13,634 nucleotides of DNA from UBA2040 sp002332715. Lineage in GTDB: Bacteria; Bacteroidota; Bacteroidia; Flavobacteriales_D; Crocinitomicaceae. Where the stretch lies: positions 1 through 13,634 of the forward strand of contig JAQWUF010000044.1 in the NCBI GenBank assembly GCA_029242295.1. The letters run 5' to 3'. The notes under the pieces were generated by a model. The model was not told where the DNA came from, did not search any database, and saw nothing but the letters and a program-made list of their open reading frames with translations. Both the position numbers and the translations under genes were made by a program. Below are positions 7,300 to 13,634 of the stretch, in pieces; within the stretch, counting starts at the first letter, position 1; each line of letters begins with the position of its first letter.

Positions 7300-8991
7300 A
7301 TGAAATCATTATTAACCATTTTATCTTTCTCAATTGCGGTTTTTACTTTCGCACAAGACGGAAAAAAAGTACAATTTGTTGGAGGTGCTCGAGCTGTCAT
7401 GTCCAATATGGATTTTCAGACAGATGAAATTGATACTGTAACACCAGGTAAATCCGCAGGGGGATACGCTTTGATCGATCTAGGATTTAGAATAAATCCG
7501 AATGAGCAAACAGAAATACTTGGAATGATTCGTATTAAAAACGATTTAGGTGGATTCTGGGGAAGCAATGTGGCCTTTGATGTGAGACAACTATATGTGC
7601 GAGGTGTAGCTGGAAAAATCGTTCGTTATCAATTGGGAAACATTGATTATAAAATGACTCCTTACACCTTTTACAACCACAATCCTGATATGTTATTAAG
7701 TGGGGTTGGGACGCTTCAAATTAAAGAGGACATCCTAAATTATGAATCTTTCTACTCTAGAAAAAACACCTGGCGACAACAAGGGGCGGCTATCGATTTT
7801 GGTCTTGCCTTCCCGAAGATTATAAAGGATGTTAAATTCAATAGTTTCATTACACGGTTAAATCCTTCCAACCTTTCCAACATATTTGAACGTTTTTATG
7901 GTGGAGGAAACATGGTTGTATCACAAAGTAACTATTTTACCTTTGGTCTTAATCACGCAAGTATATTTGACTTGAAAGCTACAGCAGCAAGCGATAACCC
8001 TTATAAAAATGCAGTGAGCACTATAACGTTTGAAGCCAAATTGGACAAGGACAAATGGATTGTTGGCTTGGCTGGAGAAACAGGAACATCAACTGCTGGT
8101 TACGCCCAGGATTCAACACAGTTGACAGACTTCTTCTCAAATACGAAAGCGTATTTGAAATTAAAAGAATTGAATTTAAAGTTGTCGGCTGGATATCTGG
8201 ACAACGGTGCCGATTTCAGAAGTGCTGGAGCCCAATCTAAAAGAATCAATTACAATCAATTAAACACCTTTTATAGTCGATATACGAACAGCCAAATCGA
8301 CCGTCAAATTTCCATGTACGATTTGTACAACGATCCAACTTTGTATTCTTCCTCAATCAGTGAGGGAATTATGGATTACAATCCGGCAATCAACAATGCC
8401 CTTCCCTATGGAACAGCAAGTTTCAATAGAAAAGGGATTTATGGAGAGGTTCAATATCAAGATACTTCAGAAAAAATAACGCTGGAAGCAAAATACTATC
8501 AATTAAGTGAAATTCGTGGTCAAGGAACGACTAAGCTCAGAAAATACAATTTCTTGCAAACTACAGCACAGGTAGATTTGATGAAAATTTTCAACATGAG
8601 ACGACATATGGATATAGAAGCTGGATTGAGCTACCAAAGAACTTCGCGATCTAGCGAAATAGAATTTGAAAGCGTTTCGTTGAAATCGGCATCAGTTAGT
8701 ATAGGTGCGCAATATGAACTGGTCAGTAAACTTTTCTTGATGGCGAATGTTTATCACTTTGAAAGTAGTGGAAATGATTTAACTCCGATTCGCAATACGA
8801 ATGATGAAATAATCAGTTTTGCACCTTTTAGTGCAAGAAATTATGAGAATTATTATGCAGCTGGATTAAAATTCAATTTTACGGATGATATGTATTTGTC
8901 GGCGTTCTATGAAAGTAATCTGAACAATGGCAATGGTTTAACGCCTTACGCAATGAATCAGTTTATGATTGTATATAATCTTAAATTTTAA
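7300..8991 (+). CDS. Second predicted outer-membrane beta-barrel protein, unrecognised family (563 aa)
   Basis: No family could be named. The first 19 residues form a signal peptide ending in VFTFAQ. The mature part shows repeated amphipathic strand patterns, for example FDVRQLYVRGV and INYNQLNTFYSRY, and the C-terminus FMIVYNLKF fits the terminal barrel strand with a final Phe. There is no TonB-dependent receptor plug. A long glycine-containing tract (residues about 45-120) and Tyr/Asn-rich middle strands could be extracellular loops. It does not look like a copy of the barrel encoded just upstream, so the two are probably distinct partners rather than a recent duplication. It is separated from its neighbours by 2 bp on each side, which implies strict co-translation. 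Transport or surface assembly in glycan uptake is inferred from position. Confidence 0.68.
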   Translation: MKSLLTILSFSIAVFTFAQDGKKVQFVGGARAVMSNMDFQTDEIDTVTPGKSAGGYALIDLGFRINPNEQTEILGMIRIKNDLGGFWGSNVAFDVRQLYVRGVAGKIVRYQLGNIDYKMTPYTFYNHNPDMLLSGVGTLQIKEDILNYESFYSRKNTWRQQGAAIDFGLAFPKIIKDVKFNSFITRLNPSNLSNIFERFYGGGNMVVSQSNYFTFGLNHASIFDLKATAASDNPYKNAVSTITFEAKLDKDKWIVGLAGETGTSTAGYAQDSTQLTDFFSNTKAYLKLKELNLKLSAGYLDNGADFRSAGAQSKRINYNQLNTFYSRYTNSQIDRQISMYDLYNDPTLYSSSISEGIMDYNPAINNALPYGTASFNRKGIYGEVQYQDTSEKITLEAKYYQLSEIRGQGTTKLRKYNFLQTTAQVDLMKIFNMRRHMDIEAGLSYQRTSRSSEIEFESVSLKSASVSIGAQYELVSKLFLMANVYHFESSGNDLTPIRNTNDEIISFAPFSARNYENYYAAGLKFNFTDDMYLSAFYESNLNNGNGLTPYAMNQFMIVYNLKF

Positions 8992-8993
8992 AT

Positions 8994-9995
8994 ATGAAAA
9001 AGTATATCACATTAATATTACTTGGAATAATTGCTCTATCTTCTTGTCACAAGAAAGACAATTCAATTGATGGACCAAGCTTAAACGATGTTTATGGCGA
9101 ATTTGGCGTTATTAGCACCTTAGATCAAAATTTAGATTCAGTTGATTTTGCAGCCGGTCAAACTGCTTACTTTACGGCTCAAATGTCCAAAATCATTGAT
9201 TGGAAAATCACAATAACAGGTCAAACCACAGGTGCGGTAAAAGAAATTATAGGAACAAGCAGCAGTTTGAATCAGGCCACCACGACTTGGTTTGGGGAAA
9301 CGACTAATTTTCCAGTTTTTGGTATTGAAATATGTGATGTTCAATTGACTTTTGAAGGAGAATCGGATACCTTGACATCTACTATAAAAATTATTCAACC
9401 GAAACTTAATCCAGGATTTTTAATCTCCGATTTCGAATCTGGCTTTAATAATCAATGGACCTCATTCATTCAAGCAGGCGCTGACATGGATTTTCAAATT
9501 AAAACCGAAGCAGGCTCCCCACAAGGAAATTCGTATTACAATATGGCTGGAACAGTTGATTGGGATTATTTAATTGGTTATTTATATTTTGGAGCGAGCG
9601 CTTACGGATCAGCTCAAATGCCTATTACAGGTAATGGAGATAATACGTATTTCAATATAATGATATACGGTGAACCTGGCTCTATAAATACCATTTTATT
9701 GTTCCAGTTTCAAGAAGATGATGACCTAAGTGGAGGATTTGCAAATTCATCCGAAGACACTTATTCATTAGAAATACCTGTTAACTGGGAAGGATGGAAG
9801 CTTCTCTCCGTAAAATACAGTGATATTCCATGTTTGGTTAATGGACAACCTTCAACTCCAAATGGCAATGGACAACATAATCCAGACCGATTGAACCAAG
9901 TGAATATGCTCCATTTGGCGAATCCCGTTACCGGATTTGCCAAAACTAAAGTAGACTATATTATTTTTACCCAAAATGAACCACTTAAACCATGA
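8994..9995 (+). CDS. Lipoprotein with Ig-like and CBM-like jelly-roll domains, putative glycan-binding
   Basis: The N-terminus is a lipoprotein signal: a basic start, a hydrophobic core and the lipobox LSSC with the acylated Cys at residue 18. After the Cys comes HKKDNS, which is not a strong Bacteroidota surface-export signal, so outer- or inner-leaflet placement is open. Residues about 35-140 look like an Ig/PKD-like sandwich. From about residue 141 the segment beginning LISDFESGF and continuing with WDYLIGYLYFG resembles the galactose-binding-like jelly rolls of CBM11-type domains. It is not recognisably SusD, SusE or SusF, but it sits where such surface glycan-binding proteins usually do, directly after the barrel genes. 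The stop overlaps the next start by 4 bp (ATGA). Glycan binding is inferred from fold resemblance and context. Confidence 0.65.
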   Translation: MKKYITLILLGIIALSSCHKKDNSIDGPSLNDVYGEFGVISTLDQNLDSVDFAAGQTAYFTAQMSKIIDWKITITGQTTGAVKEIIGTSSSLNQATTTWFGETTNFPVFGIEICDVQLTFEGESDTLTSTIKIIQPKLNPGFLISDFESGFNNQWTSFIQAGADMDFQIKTEAGSPQGNSYYNMAGTVDWDYLIGYLYFGASAYGSAQMPITGNGDNTYFNIMIYGEPGSINTILLFQFQEDDDLSGGFANSSEDTYSLEIPVNWEGWKLLSVKYSDIPCLVNGQPSTPNGNGQHNPDRLNQVNMLHLANPVTGFAKTKVDYIIFTQNEPLKP

Positions 9996-11257
9996 TGCTG
10001 CGTTTATTCTTATTGTTTTTATTTTCAATTTCCATATGTTTCGTTTTTGGGCAGGATTCAACGCGTATTCAAAATTTTGAGGAAGTTAAAATTGTTGACT
10101 CAAGAATTGTAAAACGTCAAGGTTTGTACGACTCGTACGAGGTGGATAACACGAAAAACATCAATGGTTTCTCTCAACTCACTATTTTTGACAACACAAT
10201 GTCAGATGAAGTTTGGTTTTCTGAAGACGTAAAATGTGTTTCGGTTGATCTAAAAGAAGATGAAAAGGATACTTATCTGCAATTAAATTGGAACAAAGAC
10301 CAAGACGGTTGTGATTGGGTTGGCGTTGGTTTTGGATGGGATTTCTGGTCTTCGAAAGACATTTCTGGAATTGTGGATGTAGCAGCGATTGAATTTGAAG
10401 TTCGTTCCACAGGTAAAGATATTACAAACTTGCCATGGGCAATGGGCTTCGAAGACTATGCCAACGGACAAGCTTGGGTGGGATTTTCAAGAAAATATTT
10501 TGTTAATAATATAATAACCAAAGAATGGAGTAAGGTTCAGATACCTCTGTCCCTCTTCCCTTTCGAAGAATTTGATACAGACCCAAGTAACATCAAGCAG
10601 ATGCTTGTTCAATTATTTGCCGAAGGTGTTGCTGAAATAAATCGAATTGAATTGGTTCCTTTCACTGGAAAACTGCGTGAGTCGGTAATTTCAGAATCTT
10701 TAAGGGATAAATCTATTTCGGTGGATGGCAACTCCGTTGATTGGAATACGAATTTCACTTTTTTTGGTGATGGTCATTCATTCGCCACTAAAAATACCTC
10801 AGACAGTCTTTATATAGCCGTTAAGGTAGAGGATCAACACCCTTTCTTCAATAATAAAACAAATGCTGATTTGTGGAACGGTGACGCTATAGAGATTGCT
10901 ATTGCAACCAATCCTAAAGCAAATCTAAAACGGGGATTATTTTTATTGAGTGATTACCATTTTGGGCTTAACTGCGGTCTGAAACCTTATTTGTGGAATT
11001 TCTCAGACGACAAATTGTATTCTGAAGGTAATTTCGGAATTATGAAAACAGATTATGGATATTTTGCCGAGATCGCAATCCCTCTAAAGAATTTAATGCA
11101 TGCTGAATTAAAAGCGGATACACCCTTAGGATTCGAAATTGCTGTTGATGAAGGTAACGAAAAAATGATACGCGAAATACAAACGACTTGGAATGGTCAT
11201 GGTGCATCTGGATTCCATTCCAATCCTTCACTTTGGGGAACAATTATTTTAAAGTAA
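9992..11257 (+). CDS. Exported two-domain carbohydrate-binding protein (CBM11-like plus CBM9-like)
   Basis: A signal peptide spans about residues 1-20 (CFVFG, then QDS). Residues about 60-225 form a jelly-roll-like domain with DWVGVGFGWDFW and a closing INRIELVPF, similar in layout to CBM11-like sandwiches. Residues about 240-421 match the CBM9/DOMON-like pattern: ISVDGNSVDWN at the start, then LYIAVKVEDQHPF and the signature LWNGDAIEIAI near 294-304, ending with WGTIILK. No catalytic domain, lipobox or T9SS tail is present, so the protein is probably periplasmic or loosely surface-bound. It overlaps the preceding lipoprotein gene by 4 bp; a second ATG directly follows the first. It is the last gene of the plus-strand operon and its stop directly abuts the stop of the opposing GH16 gene. 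Sugar binding is well supported by the CBM9 pattern; the ligand is unknown. Confidence 0.75.
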   Translation: MMLRLFLLFLFSISICFVFGQDSTRIQNFEEVKIVDSRIVKRQGLYDSYEVDNTKNINGFSQLTIFDNTMSDEVWFSEDVKCVSVDLKEDEKDTYLQLNWNKDQDGCDWVGVGFGWDFWSSKDISGIVDVAAIEFEVRSTGKDITNLPWAMGFEDYANGQAWVGFSRKYFVNNIITKEWSKVQIPLSLFPFEEFDTDPSNIKQMLVQLFAEGVAEINRIELVPFTGKLRESVISESLRDKSISVDGNSVDWNTNFTFFGDGHSFATKNTSDSLYIAVKVEDQHPFFNNKTNADLWNGDAIEIAIATNPKANLKRGLFLLSDYHFGLNCGLKPYLWNFSDDKLYSEGNFGIMKTDYGYFAEIAIPLKNLMHAELKADTPLGFEIAVDEGNEKMIREIQTTWNGHGASGFHSNPSLWGTIILK

Positions 11258-12268
11258 TTAATTCTTTATAAATTTCGTTCTGAAAATAACGCCCTTTTCG
11301 TCTAAAAGTTCAACAAAATATGTTCCTGATTCAAGAGTTGAAATATTAAAACTATTTTGGTTGCTTATTATTTGCGATAAGCATGTTTTTCCATCCATAG
11401 TTTTGAATGAAACTAGATCATTGACCTTCGCCCCTTTTATTCGAACTTCATCCTCTGCTGGATTTGGATAAATCGATAAACTCTTTAGATTCATTGCATC
11501 CAAACCAAGATCACTTTGATCTTTATACACTCGTACGTAATCTACAACCAATTCTTGCGGAAAAGTAGTCGTAGCGTCTGGATAACCAGGCCAATTTCCT
11601 CCAACCGCTAAATTTAAAATTATATAAAAAGGTTCATGAAATTCATTTGTTCCGTTGATTCCATTAGCAATGTTCATCGTATGATATTGATTTCCATTAA
11701 AAAACCACTTAATTTCAGCATCATCCCATTCAATTGAATATACATGAAACTGAGTTGGATCTGCATTCATAACGGAGCTTCCGTAAGACGCATAGCCATT
11801 TACATCCCAATGTGCTGTCCCATGGGTCATCATTTCATTGTTTATATGCTCCATAACGTCTAGCTCTCCGCACATAGGCCACGAAACTTGATCAACATTC
11901 GATCCTAACATCCAAAATGCCGGCCATATGCCTTGTCCCATTGGAATTTTTATTCTCGCTTCAATTTTACCATATTGAATTTGATACTTTCCTTTCGTTA
12001 CAATCTTAGCAGAAGTATATGGATTGTTTCCTATTGTTTCTTGCAAAGCAATAATCTTTAATTCGTCATTGCTTACTTGAAGATTTGTTTCGTGAGTCGT
12101 ATAGAATTGGGATTCATTATTTCCCCAACCATTACCACCGATTTCGTGAGACCATTTAGACATATCCAAAGCTGAACTGTCGAACTCATCAGACCAAACA
12201 AGGTTCCACTGGGAGAATGCACTAATTGACAATAAAGAAAAAAAAATTGTAAAGAGAAATTTTGACAT
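11258..12268 (-). CDS. GH16 endo-beta-1,3-glucanase (laminarinase-type) with T9SS type A sorting domain
   Basis: This secreted enzyme likely cleaves beta-1,3-glucans such as laminarin internally. The signal peptide is residues 1-20. The GH16 fold starts with LVWSDEFD and GGNGWGNNESQFYT. The active site GELDVMEH has the ExDxxE pattern: nucleophile Glu135, Asp137 and acid/base Glu140. The extra residue (beta-bulge) is typical of laminarinases rather than lichenases or kappa-carrageenases. WPAFWML and FHEPFYIILNLAVGG are further laminarinase-type blocks. Residues about 262-336 form a Por secretion-tail domain (LSIYPNPAEDEV through GTYFVELL and FRTKFIKN), which directs export by T9SS. At 336 residues it is a minimal catalytic-plus-tail enzyme with no own CBM. 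A terminator hairpin ends only 22-28 bp upstream of its start codon. Exact substrate (pure beta-1,3 or mixed-linkage) is not certain. Confidence 0.92.
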   Translation of the reverse strand: MSKFLFTIFFSLLSISAFSQWNLVWSDEFDSSALDMSKWSHEIGGNGWGNNESQFYTTHETNLQVSNDELKIIALQETIGNNPYTSAKIVTKGKYQIQYGKIEARIKIPMGQGIWPAFWMLGSNVDQVSWPMCGELDVMEHINNEMMTHGTAHWDVNGYASYGSSVMNADPTQFHVYSIEWDDAEIKWFFNGNQYHTMNIANGINGTNEFHEPFYIILNLAVGGNWPGYPDATTTFPQELVVDYVRVYKDQSDLGLDAMNLKSLSIYPNPAEDEVRIKGAKVNDLVSFKTMDGKTCLSQIISNQNSFNISTLESGTYFVELLDEKGVIFRTKFIKN

Positions 12269-12289
12269 ACAGAATAATAAACTAAAGTT

Positions 12290-12322
12290 TAAAAAAAAAT
12301 GGGAGACCTCAATCTCCCATTT
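12290..12322 (-). terminator. Intrinsic terminator between the repeat-protein gene and the GH16 gene
   Basis: Perfect 10-bp arms lie at 12297-12306 and 12313-12322 around the loop CCTCAA, with a GC-rich core (GGGAGA/TCTCCC). Read on the minus strand, the hairpin runs directly into a T-tract, the form of a Rho-independent terminator for the gene ending at 12341. The plus strand has no T-run after the stem, so it works in one direction. Its base lies close to the GH16 start at 12268, so it could also act as an attenuator or set the ratio of the two products. Confidence 0.85.
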
Positions 12323-12340
12323 CTGAATAATTTGAATTAT

Positions 12341-13634
12341 TTATTTTTTGATAAGTTGCGTTCTAGATATTTTATTATCTCCTGAAATAACTACCTGATA
12401 AACACCTGAAGATAGACCTTCAAGGTTCAATTCAACTGAATTTGAGTTCGTATTGATTTCCATTACTTTCTCTCCAACAATTGAATAAACAATTACTTTT
12501 TCAATATTTGAATTTCTTTGAATCGTAACTTCTGAAACGACTGGATTTGGATAAACAGCCGATGCTTCTATCCCATTTTCCACTATTGAAAGTGAAGCAC
12601 AATCAACACATGAACCATATGTGTTTGCAAATGTCGCAGCTGACCCAAGAATCCATTGACGGTTTGCATAAGACGAAAAATCTGTTACTGGTGCGCAAGT
12701 GCCACCATTAGCCATTACGGTAACCAAATTTTCCATTGTTCCATCTTTCACCAATAAGTATTCTAAAGAATCAGTTGGCGCAGGTGAAATAGTAAATGTC
12801 CAAGTTCCATTACCGTTATCTACAGCTTGAGGTCCAAATGCTGGATTCCATCCCCAAAGCGGACCTGTTAAGTTCACTTGAGAAGGTGCCGTCGAATCAC
12901 AAATTTCTGTAGTAATAACTAAATCTGGGTAAGCACAGGGTACACATCGTCCATAAGCAATATCCGTGACGTCTGGTTCACCTAATGTCCATTTTCTATT
13001 TGCGTAATTAGTGTAGTCAGTAACAGGAGCACAAGTTCCTCCGTTTTGCATAGAAGAAATTAAATTTTCTTGTACACCATCAATTAGAAACAAATATTCC
13101 ATATCAGCAGTTGGCGCAGGAGTTAAATTAACTGTCCAAGTTCCATTTCCGTTATCGATAGCCAAAGGACCTCCATTCGGATCCCAATTCCAAAATGGAC
13201 CGGTCATTCTAACTGTGTCAGGCGTTGCAGAACATACATCAATTGTCAAATTTAACGATGGACCACAAGGTCCACACTGACCATAAGTATTAGAAAAAAC
13301 CAAAGGGTCTGTTGTTAACCATTGACGATTCGCATAATTCGCAAAATCTGTAATAGGAGCACAAGTACCACCATTTTGCACAGCAGTAATTAGATTTTCT
13401 TGAACACCATCTTTAATAAGCAGGTACTCCATATCTCCAGTTGGAGCAGGGGAAAATGTAAATGTAAATGTCCCGTTTCCATTATTGACTGCAATAGGTC
13501 CTGCATTAGGATCCCACCCCCACCATGGCCCCGTCATTCTGACCTCAGTTGGTGCTGGCCCACAAATCTCTGTTGTAATTACTAGATCTTGCGAAAAAAC
13601 TGCACTCCCAGTCAATAGCAAGAAAGTTAACGAT
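12341..13634 (-). CDS. T9SS-secreted protein with three approximately 110-residue modules, putative carbohydrate-binding (N-terminal end outside window)
   Basis: The frame stays open to the window edge, and the codons before the TTG at 13621 read SLTF, extending a signal-peptide core (FLLLTGSAVFSQ). The true start is therefore just outside the window. Counting from that TTG, modules occupy about residues 13-119, 123-229 and 233-341. Each carries TGP.WGWDP-like, DNGNGTWTF-like, MEYLL..DG..ENL, NGGTCAP and YANRQW blocks, and four cysteines in the pattern C-x66-C-x28/29-C-x2-C. Residues about 355-426 are a type A T9SS sorting domain (AVYPNPVVSEV, GVYQVVIS, SRTQLIKK). There is no catalytic domain. 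The W-rich beta-sandwich-like modules beside a GH16 gene suggest glucan binding, perhaps starch-binding-like (CBM20/48-type) folds, which is inference. The gene ends before a strong terminator. Confidence 0.8.
   Translation of the reverse strand, partial: SLTFLLLTGSAVFSQDLVITTEICGPAPTEVRMTGPWWGWDPNAGPIAVNNGNGTFTFTFSPAPTGDMEYLLIKDGVQENLITAVQNGGTCAPITDFANYANRQWLTTDPLVFSNTYGQCGPCGPSLNLTIDVCSATPDTVRMTGPFWNWDPNGGPLAIDNGNGTWTVNLTPAPTADMEYLFLIDGVQENLISSMQNGGTCAPVTDYTNYANRKWTLGEPDVTDIAYGRCVPCAYPDLVITTEICDSTAPSQVNLTGPLWGWNPAFGPQAVDNGNGTWTFTISPAPTDSLEYLLVKDGTMENLVTVMANGGTCAPVTDFSSYANRQWILGSAATFANTYGSCVDCASLSIVENGIEASAVYPNPVVSEVTIQRNSNIEKVIVYSIVGEKVMEINTNSNSVELNLEGLSSGVYQVVISGDNKISRTQLIKK
12599..13585 (-). 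repeat. Three tandem in-frame protein-coding repeats of about 330 bp
   Basis: In minus-strand order the units are about 13585-13265, 13255-12935 and 12925-12599. Over a 73-residue core (from TGP to NRQW), unit 1 matches units 2 and 3 at about 51 positions each by hand count, so the copies are similarly diverged and not a recent expansion. DNA similarity is lower but still visible, for example around the GGTCAP codons. All four cysteines are kept in every unit, implying a disulfide-stabilised extracellular fold. Confidence 0.88.

Noticed and set aside
5447..8991. SusC-type TonB-dependent receptors
   Set aside because: Both barrels are far too short for SusC (about 1000 residues) and show neither the plug domain nor a TonB box.
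8994..9995. SusD, SusE or SusF assignment for the lipoprotein
   Set aside because: No SusD helical repeats and no recognisable SusE/F starch-binding modules; only the position in the operon is similar.
12278..12291. TAAACTAAAGTTTA dyad before the GH16 gene as an operator
   Set aside because: Arms are only 6 bp in very AT-rich sequence and overlap the T-tract of the terminator; not distinguishable from chance.
12599..13585. CRISPR-like or transposon repeats
   Set aside because: The repeats are about 330 bp, in frame, diverged at DNA level and encode a conserved protein module.
12341..13621. TTG at 13621 as the start of the repeat protein
   Set aside because: The codons before it (SLTF) continue the hydrophobic signal-peptide core to the window edge, so the start lies outside.

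Overview
The window looks like chromosomal DNA of a Bacteroidota member, most likely an aerobic Flavobacteriales-type organism. The evidence is AT-rich coding sequence, the lack of clear Shine-Dalgarno sites, two proteins with type IX secretion (T9SS) type A sorting domains, a Bacteroidota-style lipoprotein and outer-membrane beta-barrels ending in phenylalanine. Genus cannot be fixed from the sequence. No RNA gene, mobile element, CRISPR array or regulator gene is visible.

Layout. (1) Positions 1-3962, plus strand, hold a tight Entner-Doudoroff (ED) operon: the 3' part of zwf (glucose-6-phosphate dehydrogenase), pgl (6-phosphogluconolactonase), edd (6-phosphogluconate dehydratase) and eda (KDPG aldolase). 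(2) A 136-bp intergenic stretch (3963-4098) has an 8-bp-arm palindrome and an extra copy of its half-site, the best candidate control region here. (3) Positions 4099-11257, plus strand, hold five coupled genes, all encoding exported proteins: a clan GH-A-type glycoside hydrolase, two unrecognised outer-membrane beta-barrels, a lipoprotein with a sugar-binding-like sandwich, and a protein with a CBM11-like and a CBM9-like domain. (4) Positions 11258-13634, minus strand and convergent, hold a GH16 laminarinase-type endoglucanase with a T9SS tail and, upstream of it, a T9SS protein with three copies of an approximately 110-residue module. An intrinsic terminator lies between these two. The upstream gene runs off the window edge.

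How they may work together (inference). The GH16 enzyme and the repeat protein, both exported by T9SS, would cut and bind a beta-glucan, probably laminarin-like beta-1,3-glucan, outside the cell. The five-gene operon would bind, import and further trim the oligosaccharides. The ED enzymes would then carry the resulting glucose 6-phosphate to pyruvate and glyceraldehyde 3-phosphate. No SusC/SusD pair is seen in the window. The two unknown beta-barrels flanked by binding proteins are therefore the most interesting candidate for an alternative glucan-uptake machinery.
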